Shown here in pieces: positions 1 to 6,800 of a DNA stretch of 7,102 nt. The translations under genes and the position numbers were made by a program. The notes below the pieces were generated by a model that saw only the letters and a program-made list of their open reading frames with translations, searched no databases and had not been told where the DNA came from. Numbering within the stretch: position 1 is the first letter of the stretch; each line of letters opens with the position of its first letter. This DNA is from Actinomycetota bacterium (lineage in GTDB: Bacteria; Actinomycetota; Actinomycetes; Nanopelagicales; Nanopelagicaceae): NCBI GenBank assembly GCA_947459935.1, contig CANHFN010000041.1, forward strand, positions 1-7,102. Reading direction: 5' to 3'.

Positions 1-921
1 CTTAGTGATGAGGTCAAACTAGTTGATTACGCACGCCGCACGCCTGGTTTTACCGGTGCCGACCTATCGAATGTTCTCAATGAAGCAGCGCTCTTATCTG
101 CTCGCGAAAACAAAGCGGTAATCGGAAACCTAGAGCTTGATGAAGCTATTGATCGAGTTATGGCAGGACCGCAACGCAAGTCTCGCTTAATGAGTGATGA
201 TGAGCGACGTGTAACTGCCTATCACGAAGCCGGCCATGCACTAGTTGCACATGCATTGCCTCATACAGATCCAGTTCACAAAGTCACGATCATGCCTCGT
301 GGTCGTGCACTCGGTTACACAATGGTTTTGCCCGATGAAGATAAGTACTCAACAACTCGCAACCAATTACTAGATCAATTGGCCTACTCTTTGGGTGGAC
401 GTGCTGCTGAGGAGTTAATCTTCCATGATCCATCAACAGGTGCATCTAATGACATTGAAAAGGCAACAGAGCTTGCACGCGCGATGGTCACTCAATACGG
501 CATGACAGAAGCTATTGGTGCGATCAAACTTGGTGGCGGAACCTCCGAACCATTTATGGGCCGTGATTATGGGCATCAACGTGATTACAGTGAAAACATC
601 GCAGGTGTTGTTGATCGTGAAATTCGTCAATTAATTGAGAATGCACATCAAGAAGCATTTGATATTTTGGTGGCTAACCGAAAGATTCTTGATGAGATGG
701 TTATCGAACTTCTTGAAAAGGAAACTTTGAATAAAGATGAAATCGCAGCGATCTTTAAGAAGGTCAAGTTGGTTACTAAGCGTCCTGCTTGGACTGGTTC
801 TGCAACTCGCATTCCTTCCGAACAACCACCTGTAGATGTTCCAGAACGAGTTGTTGTGGAAGCACCAGCAGAAACAAAGAAACCAACTCGACGTAAGAAG
901 GCTGCCAGTGACGGTAAATAA
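1..921 (+). CDS. ftsH: ATP-dependent zinc metalloprotease FtsH, 3' part (5' end outside window)
   Basis: Membrane-anchored AAA+ protease that degrades misfolded membrane and some cytosolic proteins. The reading frame is open from base 1, so the transmembrane and Walker regions lie upstream; 306 residues are present. Residues about 12-45 are the end of the AAA module, with the family pattern [18 protein letters not shown]. The M41 peptidase domain follows: the zinc motif HEAGH is at residues 75-79 (bases 223-237), with E76 as catalytic base, and the likely third zinc ligand is D151 in the GASND segment (bases 451-453). After the helical peptidase domain comes a tail of roughly 50 residues rich in P, E and V, ending in a basic KKPTRRKK stretch, as is common for actinobacterial FtsH. 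The stop is TAA at 919-921. The last 14 bases overlap the proposed folE start. The family assignment is certain; only the N-terminal part is unseen. Confidence 0.97.
   Translation, partial: LSDEVKLVDYARRTPGFTGADLSNVLNEAALLSARENKAVIGNLELDEAIDRVMAGPQRKSRLMSDDERRVTAYHEAGHALVAHALPHTDPVHKVTIMPRGRALGYTMVLPDEDKYSTTRNQLLDQLAYSLGGRAAEELIFHDPSTGASNDIEKATELARAMVTQYGMTEAIGAIKLGGGTSEPFMGRDYGHQRDYSENIAGVVDREIRQLIENAHQEAFDILVANRKILDEMVIELLEKETLNKDEIAAIFKKVKLVTKRPAWTGSATRIPSEQPPVDVPERVVVEAPAETKKPTRRKKAASDGK
895..901 (+). promoter_or_regulatory. Ribosome-binding site deciding the folE GTG start
   Basis: AAGAAGG lies inside the last codons of ftsH, 6 bases before GTG at 908. It is the best Shine-Dalgarno match near the folE N-terminus and supports GTG 908 over the upstream in-frame ATG at 836, which would extend folE 86 bp into ftsH. 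Confidence 0.6.
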
Positions 922-1510
922 GGTAACGGTTAGCGATGGGCGTGCATCTGGTCCCTATGACCAGGAACGTGCGGAAAAAGCTGTCCGTGAACTGCTTTTA
1001 GCCCTTGGGGAAGACCCAGATCGCGAAGGACTAAAGGAAACACCTGCGCGGGTAGCGCGTGCGATGAAGGAAAATTTTGAAGGATTGTGGCAATCACCGG
1101 AAGATGTTTTAACAACAACTTTTGACATTGGTCATGAAGAATTAGTAATTGTTCGAGATATTGAAGTCTTTTCACATTGTGAACATCATTTGACTCCGTT
1201 CCACGGGGTTGCCCACATCGGCTATATCCCACGTGGAAAAATCACTGGGCTTTCTAAGCTGGCGCGATTAGTAGATATGTATGCAAAGCGTCCCCAGGTG
1301 CAAGAGCGATTAACTACTCAGATTGCAGATGCAATGGTTAGTATTTTGGATCCACTTGGCGTGATTGTGATTATTGATTGTGAACATCTCTGTATGTCGA
1401 TGCGTGGCGTCAAGAAATCTCATGCTCGCACTACTACATCAGCCGTGCGAGGTGCTTTAACAAATCCTGCAACGCGCGCAGAAGCAATTTCACTTATCAC
1501 TAAGGCCTAA
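908..1510 (+). CDS. folE: GTP cyclohydrolase I (type IA)
   Basis: Converts GTP to 7,8-dihydroneopterin triphosphate, the first step of tetrahydrofolate synthesis; cytosolic, normally a homodecamer. With a GTG start at 908 the product has 200 residues, close to actinobacterial FolE (about 200). Zinc ligands are visible as C91 and H94 in [13 protein letters not shown] and C162 in [12 protein letters not shown]93 corresponds to the catalytic histidine. The segment [21 protein letters not shown] (split across 112-132) is the usual GTP-binding core. An ATG at 836 opens the same frame, but the added residues look like out-of-frame ftsH, with no family resemblance, so I rejected it. The gene overlaps ftsH by 14 bp, which suggests translational coupling, and sits 5 bp before folP. 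Identification is secure; the exact start is likely but not proven. Confidence 0.95.
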   Translation: MTVNKVTVSDGRASGPYDQERAEKAVRELLLALGEDPDREGLKETPARVARAMKENFEGLWQSPEDVLTTTFDIGHEELVIVRDIEVFSHCEHHLTPFHGVAHIGYIPRGKITGLSKLARLVDMYAKRPQVQERLTTQIADAMVSILDPLGVIVIIDCEHLCMSMRGVKKSHARTTTSAVRGALTNPATRAEAISLITKA

Positions 1511-1515
1511 GTTAC

Positions 1516-2271
1516 ATGTTAATCATGGGCATCTTGAATGTTACCCCTGATTCTTTTGCTGATGGTGGAAAACATAATGAGTTTGACGCAGCCCTGGCTC
1601 GTGGATTAGAAATGATTGAAGAGGGTGTCGACATAATCGATATCGGTGGTGAATCAACTAGACCTGGTGCAGATCGCGTCAGTGAAGCAGAAGAGCTTGC
1701 GCGCACAATTCCAGTGATTACACAACTGGCAAAACATGGGGTGAGAATCAGCATTGACACAATGCGAGCGAGCACGGCGATAGCTGCAATCAACGCAGGT
1801 GCCTCAATCATTAATGATGTAAGCGGGGGATTAGCTGATCCATTGATGCTGCAAGCTGCCGCACGATCACAGGTTCCGTATATTGCAATGCATTGGCGCG
1901 GACAATCAAAAGACATGAATTCAAAGGCTATTTATGTAGATGTGGTGAATGATGTCATTTCAGAGTTACAAGAGCGTATTTCAGCTGCTTTAGATGCCGG
2001 TATCAACCCTAACAACCTCATTGTTGATCCAGGCCTAGGTTTTGCAAAAGACGCTCCCCATAACTGGGCGATCATTGATGCAGTAGATGACTTTGTAGCA
2101 ATGGGCTATCCGGTTTTAATCGGCGCATCGCGTAAACGTTTTCTAGGTGGCGATTCACCGGATGAACGTGAACAAGCAACAATAGATTTAACAAAACGAC
2201 TTGCACCCACAGGTGTGTGGGCGGTTAGAGTTCATAGCGTGAAGCCACATAAGGAGGTGTTGTCCAAATGA
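1516..2271 (+). CDS. folP: Dihydropteroate synthase
   Basis: Condenses 6-hydroxymethyl-7,8-dihydropterin pyrophosphate with p-aminobenzoate to give dihydropteroate; this is the sulfonamide target. The motifs are all present in order: NVTPDSFADGG (8-18), GGESTRPG (44-51), SIDT with D81, N100-D101 of the NDVSGG loop, MHWR (125-128), DPGLGFAK (171-178), GASRKRF (203-209, K207) and the terminal RVH (238-240). The sequence follows M. tuberculosis FolP1 closely. An in-frame TAA at 1501-1503 excludes a longer N-terminus, so the start is ATG 1516 (or ATG 1525, which would leave almost nothing before the first motif). Only a weak AAGG lies 10 bases upstream. At 251 residues it is shorter than the usual 270-280: the N-terminal strand, the loop after RKRFLG and the last helix are all trimmed. 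The stop overlaps the folB start (ATGA). Confidence 0.96.
   Translation: MLIMGILNVTPDSFADGGKHNEFDAALARGLEMIEEGVDIIDIGGESTRPGADRVSEAEELARTIPVITQLAKHGVRISIDTMRASTAIAAINAGASIINDVSGGLADPLMLQAAARSQVPYIAMHWRGQSKDMNSKAIYVDVVNDVISELQERISAALDAGINPNNLIVDPGLGFAKDAPHNWAIIDAVDDFVAMGYPVLIGASRKRFLGGDSPDEREQATIDLTKRLAPTGVWAVRVHSVKPHKEVLSK
2251..2259 (+). promoter_or_regulatory. Strong Shine-Dalgarno for folB inside the end of folP
   Basis: AAGGAGGTG is a full-length match to the 16S anti-Shine-Dalgarno. It ends 8 bases before folB ATG 2268 and is read in frame by folP as Lys-Glu-Val just before its last three residues. It is by far the strongest ribosome-binding site in the window. Confidence 0.85.
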
Positions 2272-2630
2272 AAGATCAGATTGTATTGACTGGAATTCAT
2301 GGCTTTGGCTATCACGGTCTCTTTGAGCATGAACGAGAAAATGGCCAGGACTTTTATGTGGATCTATCTTTATCTGTTGACCTAACGGCCGCTGCAATCT
2401 CTGATTCAATCGACGACACTGTGAATTATGCAGAGATTACAGACTTAGTAGTTGAAGAGATAACAAGCAACCCAGTAAATTTGATTGAGAAATTAGCAGC
2501 TCGGATAGCTGAGCGAGTTCTTAACCAACACCTCAAGGTTATTTCTGTTGTGGTCACAGTGCATAAGCCGCAGGCACCAGTTGCTGCACAATTAAAAGAT
2601 ATTGCAGTTGTAGTAACTAGAACCAGATGA
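2268..2630 (+). CDS. folB: Dihydroneopterin aldolase
   Basis: Cleaves 7,8-dihydroneopterin to 6-hydroxymethyl-7,8-dihydropterin and glycolaldehyde, the step between FolE products and FolK. The 120-residue length is typical. Aligned by eye with the Staphylococcus aureus enzyme, the active-site positions fall at identical numbers: E22 (after GYHGLFEH), Y54 (DDTVNYAE), E74 (NLIEKLA) and K100 (VTVHKPQAP). The N-terminal I-x-L-x-G-x-x-x-x-GYHG pattern is also as expected. Starts at ATG 2268 behind a strong Shine-Dalgarno, overlaps folP by 4 bp (ATGA), and its own TGA overlaps folK by 4 bp, so folP-folB-folK are probably translationally coupled. Nothing is missing or unusual. Confidence 0.96.
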   Translation: MKDQIVLTGIHGFGYHGLFEHERENGQDFYVDLSLSVDLTAAAISDSIDDTVNYAEITDLVVEEITSNPVNLIEKLAARIAERVLNQHLKVISVVVTVHKPQAPVAAQLKDIAVVVTRTR

Positions 2631-3076
2631 AAGCTGTAATCGCACTAGGTGCCAATATTGGCAACCCACAAGAAAACATTGAATTAGCGGTTGCACTTTT
2701 GCGCGAAGCAACAGACCTGCAAATGGTGTCTAGTTATTACACAACAACACCTGTTGGTGGGCCAGAGCAACCTGATTACATAAATGCGGTGTGCATAATT
2801 GAGAGTGAATTACCCGCCATGGATCTGTTGTCTTTACTGCACGGAATTGAAAAAAGCCTTGGTCGTGAAAGAGTTGAACATTGGGGTCCTAGGACAATTG
2901 ATTTAGACCTCATTCAATATGGTGGATTATTGAGTAAGGCAGAAGAATTGATGTTGCCTCATCCACGTGCACACGAGCGACGCTTTGTTTTGCAGCCGTG
3001 GTTTGAAATCGAGGCTGATGCAATCCTGCTCACGCATGGGCCAATAAAAGAACTTTTGGAGCAAATGCCTGCATAG
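2627..3076 (+). CDS. folK: 6-hydroxymethyl-7,8-dihydropterin pyrophosphokinase (HPPK)
   Basis: Transfers pyrophosphate from ATP to 6-hydroxymethyl-7,8-dihydropterin, making the FolP substrate. The product has 149 residues, slightly shorter than E. coli FolK (about 159). Visible motifs: ALGANIGN (6-13), TTPVGGPEQPDYINAV (40-55), and the signature WGPRTIDLDLI (86-96), where R89 corresponds to E. coli R92 and D92/D94 to the two magnesium-binding aspartates D95/D97. LPHPRAHERRFVLQP, in the C-terminal third, is the conserved substrate-side segment. It begins inside the folB stop (ATGA overlap) with no clear Shine-Dalgarno of its own, consistent with coupled re-initiation. Its TAG at 3074-3076 is followed by the only sizeable gap in the biosynthetic run, 56 bp before panC. 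Confidence 0.96.
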   Translation: MKAVIALGANIGNPQENIELAVALLREATDLQMVSSYYTTTPVGGPEQPDYINAVCIIESELPAMDLLSLLHGIEKSLGRERVEHWGPRTIDLDLIQYGGLLSKAEELMLPHPRAHERRFVLQPWFEIEADAILLTHGPIKELLEQMPA

Positions 3077-3085
3077 AGGTAAACT
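3056..3085 (+). promoter_or_regulatory. Candidate internal promoter before panC
   Basis: TTGGAG (3056-3061) and TAAACT (3080-3085) are separated by 18 bases and fit the TTG and TANNNT patterns of housekeeping sigma promoters in Actinomycetota. Initiation would fall near 3092, giving a leader of about 40 bases to panC. It could give panC-coaX transcription independent of the folate genes. The match is short and could occur by chance in AT-rich DNA. Confidence 0.28.
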
Positions 3086-3136
3086 ATGCAATATCTCGCC
3101 CGGTACCCCACGAAAGGACTGGAGCTTCTGACATGA
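3086..3136 (+). CDS. Possible 16-codon leader ORF coupled to panC
   Basis: ATG 3086 opens a frame encoding MQYLARYPTKGLELLT and ends in TGA 3134-3136, which overlaps panC ATG 3133 as ATGA, the same junction used at folP-folB and folB-folK. AGAGGT (3075-3080) lies 5 bases before its ATG, a reasonable Shine-Dalgarno. I do not recognise the peptide. It may be a translated coupling peptide, a remnant of a lost gene, or the original PanC N-terminus shifted out of frame. It may also be chance, since short ORFs are frequent. Confidence 0.3.
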   Translation: MQYLARYPTKGLELLT

Positions 3137-3885
3137 CTGTACTTGTGCCAACTATGGGTGCCTTGCATAAAGGCCACCAAGGGTTGATCAAACGTGCTCG
3201 CGCCTTGGATAAAGATGTAATTGTTAGCATTTTTGTTAACCCCTTACAGTTTGAGAACAAGGAAGATTTAGAAAAATACCCACGATCGCCAGAGCGCGAC
3301 ATCGAAATTGCAACAATTGCTGGCGCAAATGAAGTCTGGTTTCCTGAGTACGAAGATTTGTTTCCAGAAGGATTTAAAACCTTAGGCGCTGGTGCATTAG
3401 GAAACTTGTATGAAGGAGCATCTCGTCCTGGGCACTTTGATGGCGTTGTAACAGTTATAGATCGCCTGTTCGCAATTGCAAAGCCTGACCAAGCGATATT
3501 TGGTGAAAAGGATTTTCAGCAGTTAACAATTATTAAAGCAATGAATAGTAAGGTTGAAATCATTGCCGTTCCGACCGTTCGTGAATTTGATGGTTTAGCA
3601 ATGTCTTCTCGGAATGCTCGACTTAGTGAATCAGGACGAGATATTGCATTAGTTATTCACCGAGCATTGGCGGCGGCAAAGCTTGCACCGACTATAGAAA
3701 TCGCGCATGAGATACTAAATACGACTCTTTCTACTGAACCTGGATTTGATAAAGATTACGCAGCAATCATTGATGAGAAAGACTTTTCGTTAGCAGATAA
3801 AAAAACAGAGAACCGTCGGGCAATCATTGCTGGATGGGTTGAGGGAGTTCGATTAATAGACAACATGCCAATGGTGGGGAGATAA
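3133..3885 (+). CDS. panC: Pantothenate synthetase (pantoate--beta-alanine ligase)
   Basis: Joins pantoate and beta-alanine, with ATP cleaved to AMP, to form pantothenate. Family motifs: PTMGALHKGH (6-15) with H12 and H15 of the HIGH-like nucleotidyltransferase signature, FVNPLQF (34-40), EGASRPGHFDGV (94-105), GEKDFQQ (124-130, K126 matching M. tuberculosis K160) and SSRNARLS (158-165). RLIDN near the end is also typical. ATG 3133 has GGAG at 3121-3124, 8 bases upstream. At 250 residues it is short against about 280-310: only five residues precede PTMG where E. coli or B. subtilis have 27. The frame is open upstream, but those codons (reading ISRPVPHERTGASD) do not resemble PanC and have no ATG, GTG or TTG near. 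The core fold and active site appear intact. coaX follows after 2 bp; panD, usual next neighbour in mycobacteria, is absent. Confidence 0.94.
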   Translation: MTVLVPTMGALHKGHQGLIKRARALDKDVIVSIFVNPLQFENKEDLEKYPRSPERDIEIATIAGANEVWFPEYEDLFPEGFKTLGAGALGNLYEGASRPGHFDGVVTVIDRLFAIAKPDQAIFGEKDFQQLTIIKAMNSKVEIIAVPTVREFDGLAMSSRNARLSESGRDIALVIHRALAAAKLAPTIEIAHEILNTTLSTEPGFDKDYAAIIDEKDFSLADKKTENRRAIIAGWVEGVRLIDNMPMVGR

Positions 3886-3887
3886 CA

Positions 3888-4652
3888 ATGTTATTAACGG
3901 TTGATGTTGGAAATACAAATACTGTTCTTGGAATCTTTAATGACAAAGAGATGGTTCATTCCTGGAGAGTTAAAACAGATCCTCGCAGCACTGCTGATGA
4001 GTTGTGGCTGCAATATCGGGCCTTGATTGAAGATTACAAAGTTTCAGGTTTAGCTGTTTGCTCAACTGTGCCTGCCACCTTGCGGGAACTTCGGACTATG
4101 ATTGCTGATTATTTCTCAGATGTTCGAGTAACAATTGTTGAGCCTGGTATTAAAACAGGTGTTCCGTTGTTAGTTGATAACCCAAAAGAAATTGGCGCAG
4201 ACCGTATTGTTAATACTTTGGCTGCCCACACCCTCTTTGGTGGTCCCGCAATCGTCGTGGACTTTGGAACCTCAACAAACCTAGATGTGGTCTCACCAAA
4301 GGGAGAGTTCCTTGGAGGAGCACTAGCACCTGGAATTGAAATCTCAGTTGATGCATTAGCCGCACGCGCAGCCCAGCTTCGGAAAGTTGAATTAATCAGA
4401 CCAAAGAATGTTATTGGAAAGAACACTGTCGAGGCGTTGCAATCAGGAACTATTTACGGATTTGCTGGCCAGGTTGATGGATTAGTTGATCGAATAACAG
4501 CAGAGCTAATGGATTCCTATTCTCAAAAGCCAACAGTTATAGCAACGGGCGGATTAGCCCCATTGATTATTGGGGTTTCAGAAACTATCGACCGCCATGA
4601 GCCTGATTTAACCCTGATTGGCCTTCGCCTAATTCACGAGCGAAATGCCTAA
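3888..4652 (+). CDS. coaX: Type III pantothenate kinase
   Basis: Phosphorylates pantothenate to 4'-phosphopantothenate, first step of coenzyme A synthesis; type III kinases belong to the ASKHA fold, usually dimeric and needing a monovalent cation. Motifs: phosphate-binding DVGNTNT (6-12), PKEIGADR (99-106) with D105 as catalytic base, VDFGTST (124-130) with D125 as the likely cation ligand, and GGALAPGIEIS (143-153). ATGGLAP (219-225) and the GLRLIHERN end are typical of actinobacterial CoaX. Length 254 is normal. ATG 3888 is preceded by GGGGAG (3876-3881), six bases upstream inside the panC end, so panC-coaX is a coupled pair making and activating pantothenate. The motif reads GTSTNLD where many homologues have GTATTFD; this region varies in Actinomycetota, so I do not take it as loss of function. 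Confidence 0.95.
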   Translation: MLLTVDVGNTNTVLGIFNDKEMVHSWRVKTDPRSTADELWLQYRALIEDYKVSGLAVCSTVPATLRELRTMIADYFSDVRVTIVEPGIKTGVPLLVDNPKEIGADRIVNTLAAHTLFGGPAIVVDFGTSTNLDVVSPKGEFLGGALAPGIEISVDALAARAAQLRKVELIRPKNVIGKNTVEALQSGTIYGFAGQVDGLVDRITAELMDSYSQKPTVIATGGLAPLIIGVSETIDRHEPDLTLIGLRLIHERNA

Positions 4653-4657
4653 CTCGG

Positions 4658-4663
4658 TAGACT
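4658..4663 (+). promoter_or_regulatory. Possible -10 element for a nearly leaderless lysS transcript
   Basis: TAGACT fits TANNNT and ends 9 bases before lysS ATG 4673. No Shine-Dalgarno is seen in the 20 bp between coaX and lysS. A transcript starting a few bases before or at the ATG would need none. No convincing -35 is present, so confidence is low. Confidence 0.25.
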
Positions 4664-4672
4664 TCCCAGCCT

Positions 4673-6178
4673 ATGAGCACAGACAACCAACCTATTGAAG
4701 AGGATCTGCCAGAACAGCTCCGCATTCGACGTGAAAAGCGTGCCTCACTACTTGAGCGCAATATTGAGCCATATCCAGTCTCTGTTCCTCGGACTAAATC
4801 TCTTATAGAAATCCGAGAGAAGTATGTTGGTCTTGAAATTGATGTTGCAACTGGAGATATTGAATCGCTAACGGGTCGAATTATCTTTAAGCGCGATACG
4901 GGAAAATTGTGTTTTGCAACTTTACGCGAAGGTGATGGAACTGAACTACAGGCAATGTTGTCCTTAGATAAAGTTGGCCAAGAAGTTCTTGATGCATGGA
5001 AATCAGATATTGATTTAGGTGACATTGTTTCAGTTACTGGTGAAATCATTACATCAAAGCGCGGTGAACTTTCGATTCTTGCGAATTCATGGACACTTGC
5101 TTCAAAGTCATTGCGACCATTGCCAAATGATCACAAGCCAATGTCTGAAGAAACTCGCGTGCGCATGCGCTACGTAGATTTAATTGTTCGACCTGAAGCA
5201 CGTAGTAATGCTCGTTTGCGTCCAGCAGTCATGAAGTCACTCCGTGATACATTTGATAAAGCAAAATTTGTTGAAGTTGAAACTCCAATGCTTCAAGTTA
5301 TGCATGGTGGAGCAGCTGCACGTCCATTCAAATCTTTCTCAAATGCTTACGACATGGATCTATACCTGCGTATCGCCCCGGAACTTTTCTTAAAGCGTTG
5401 CGTTGTTGGTGGTATCGAACGTGTGTTTGAGATCAACCGCAACTTCCGTAATGAAGGTGCTGACTCATCTCACTCTCCTGAGTTTGCAATGATTGAGAGC
5501 TACATGGCATATGGCGATTGGATGTCTATCGCCGACCTGACACGCACCCTTGTTCAGAACGCTGCCATGGCGGTTTCTGGCTCACATGTTGTTACACATC
5601 ATGATGGTCGTCAGGCTGACTTGGGCGGCCAATGGAAGCAGATCTCCTTATATGACGCTATTTCTAAGGGTGTTGGCGAGAGCGTTACAGCTCTTACGCC
5701 ATTTGCTGAGTTGAAGAAAATTGCAGAAAAGCTTGGCATGAAGATTGACCCAAAGTGGATTACTGGCAAGCTTGCTGAAGAAATTTTTGAGCATGTTGCT
5801 CGGCATGAATTAGTTGAACCAACTTTTGTTATGGGCTTTCCGGTCGACACTTCACCTCTTGTTCGTGCACACCGCGAATTACCTGGGGTTGTCGAAAAAT
5901 GGGATCTCTACGTAGATGGTTTTGAACTTGCAACTGGATATTCTGAGTTAATTGACCCAGTAGTTCAGCGCGATCGTTTAGTGGAGCAAGCGACTCTTGG
6001 CGCAAAAGGTGATCTTGAAGCGATGCAAGTAGATGAAGATTTCTTGCGCGCCATGGAGTTTGCAATGCCACCAACAGGTGGAATGGGAATGGGCGTAGAT
6101 CGTTTACTCATGGCACTTACCGGCCTTGGTATTCGTGAAACAATTTTGTTCCCACTTGTTAAGCCTGAAGTGGATTAA
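4673..6178 (+). CDS. lysS: Lysyl-tRNA synthetase, class II
   Basis: Charges tRNA-Lys with lysine. The 501-residue protein has an N-terminal anticodon-binding OB fold (about 65-145) and a class II catalytic domain. Motif 1 includes FVEVETPML (199-207); motif 2 is VFEINRNFRNEGADSSHSPEF, split here as 251-260 and 261-271; motif 3 is GMGMGVDRLLMALTG (470-484). The actinobacterial variant signatures ADSSHSPEF, VVEKWDLY and ELATGYSEL match M. tuberculosis LysS. In the last, T421 replaces the lysine-pocket Asn424 of E. coli, while Y423 and E425 match F426 and E428. No C-terminal transmembrane or LysX-type fusion is present. An in-frame TAG at 4658-4660 limits the start, and ATG 4673 is the first available; no ribosome-binding site precedes it. 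coaX lies 20 bp upstream and the acetyltransferase gene 3 bp downstream. Confidence 0.97.
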   Translation: MSTDNQPIEEDLPEQLRIRREKRASLLERNIEPYPVSVPRTKSLIEIREKYVGLEIDVATGDIESLTGRIIFKRDTGKLCFATLREGDGTELQAMLSLDKVGQEVLDAWKSDIDLGDIVSVTGEIITSKRGELSILANSWTLASKSLRPLPNDHKPMSEETRVRMRYVDLIVRPEARSNARLRPAVMKSLRDTFDKAKFVEVETPMLQVMHGGAAARPFKSFSNAYDMDLYLRIAPELFLKRCVVGGIERVFEINRNFRNEGADSSHSPEFAMIESYMAYGDWMSIADLTRTLVQNAAMAVSGSHVVTHHDGRQADLGGQWKQISLYDAISKGVGESVTALTPFAELKKIAEKLGMKIDPKWITGKLAEEIFEHVARHELVEPTFVMGFPVDTSPLVRAHRELPGVVEKWDLYVDGFELATGYSELIDPVVQRDRLVEQATLGAKGDLEAMQVDEDFLRAMEFAMPPTGGMGMGVDRLLMALTGLGIRETILFPLVKPEVD

Positions 6179-6181
6179 CTA

Positions 6182-6673
6182 ATGCAGATTCGCGCAGCTC
6201 GTACTAGTGACATCAAAGGCATTCGTCATTTAATTGATTCCTATGCCCCACAAGGTCGCCTGCTTACAAAAGAAACTGTAACTTTGTATGAGAGCGTTCA
6301 AGAATTTACGGTTGCCGTCGAAGGTGATGAAGTTGTTGGTTGCGGTGCATTGCACATTTTGTGGGAAGACCTTGCAGAAGTGCGCACCGTTGCAGTTTCA
6401 GAAAAACTTCGAGGTATGGGCGTTGGTCACCAGATACTTGAAACAATTATTGATCGTGCAAAAAATATTGGGGTAGACAGAATTTTCTGTTTGACCTTTG
6501 AGACTGATTTCTTTGGACGACACGGTTTTGAAGTAATTGAAGGAACTCCAGTTGATCCAGAGATCTACGCAGAGCTACTGCGTTCTTATGATGCTGGTGT
6601 GGCTGAGTTCCTGGATCTTGAATCGGTAAAACCCAATACCCTGGGAAATACCCGAATGCTCAAGAAGCTATAG
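6182..6673 (+). CDS. argA: Amino-acid (glutamate/glutamine) N-acetyltransferase, short ArgA type
   Basis: A single-domain GNAT acetyltransferase of 163 residues resembling M. tuberculosis ArgA (Rv2747), which makes N-acetylglutamate for arginine biosynthesis and lacks the kinase-like domain of E. coli ArgA. The acetyl-CoA loop is RGMGVG at 77-82 (pattern R/Q-x-x-G-x-G/A), preceded by strand VRTVAV (67-72). Family-specific segments are TLYESVQEF (34-42), VVGCGALHILW (51-61), LTFETDFFGRHGF (104-116) and the C-terminal SYDAGVAEFLDL with VKPNTLGNTRML (149-160). ATG 6182 follows lysS by 3 bp, with only a weak AAGTGGA upstream, so it is probably cotranscribed with lysS. The GNAT family is certain and the ArgA subgroup very likely; glutamate versus glutamine preference cannot be read from sequence. 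The position occupied by lsr2 in mycobacteria is taken by this gene. Confidence 0.9.
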   Translation: MQIRAARTSDIKGIRHLIDSYAPQGRLLTKETVTLYESVQEFTVAVEGDEVVGCGALHILWEDLAEVRTVAVSEKLRGMGVGHQILETIIDRAKNIGVDRIFCLTFETDFFGRHGFEVIEGTPVDPEIYAELLRSYDAGVAEFLDLESVKPNTLGNTRMLKKL

Positions 6674-6700
6674 CAGCCCAGATTTAGTCCATTTTCGGGC

Positions 6701-6725
6701 ATAACCCCACCACATTTGGGGTTGT
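6701..6725 (+). terminator. Stem-loop after argA, possible terminator without a U-tract
   Basis: AACCCCA (6703-6709) and TGGGGTT (6717-6723) form a perfect 7-bp stem with a 7-base loop; an A-U and a U-G pair can extend it to 6701 and 6725. It begins 28 bases past the argA stop, where transcription of the lysS-argA run should end. The sequence after it (ACAGGGC) has no T-run, so it is not a standard intrinsic terminator; U-less hairpins are often proposed in Actinomycetota, but their efficiency is debated. It could instead be a clpC leader structure. Confidence 0.45.
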
Positions 6726-6767
6726 ACAGGGCAGAGCCAATCCACCTCGCGAGCGTAGCCCCGCAGG

Positions 6768-6800
6768 TATTAGGCTTAACCGAAGATCGATCCGAAGGAG
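6768..6800 (+). promoter_or_regulatory. Probable clpC promoter -10 region and ribosome-binding site
   Basis: Within the 135-bp gap before clpC, TAGGCT (6771-6776, inside TATTAGGCT) fits TANNNT and would place initiation near 6783. GAAGGAG (6794-6800) is a clear Shine-Dalgarno, 8 bases before ATG 6809. The short leader includes the palindrome GATCGATC (6785-6792), flanked by two copies of CCGAAG (6780-6785 and 6792-6797, each sharing one base with it). No good -35 is visible at the matching distance. The Shine-Dalgarno is confident, the -10 tentative. Confidence 0.4.

Noticed and set aside
1512..1916. A 134-codon minus-strand ORF over folP
   Set aside because: It is fully antisense to conserved FolP motifs and has no domain or ribosome-binding evidence.
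4585..5049. A 154-codon minus-strand ORF over coaX and lysS
   Set aside because: It is antisense to two well-supported coding regions. Its translation is rich in serine and arginine, as expected from reading the complement of coding DNA, and no family is recognisable.
5924..5950. Threonine in place of the E. coli Asn424 in the LysS lysine pocket (ELATGYSEL) as a possible new specificity
   Set aside because: The same ELATGYSEL segment occurs in M. tuberculosis LysS, so it is a normal lineage variant rather than a novelty.
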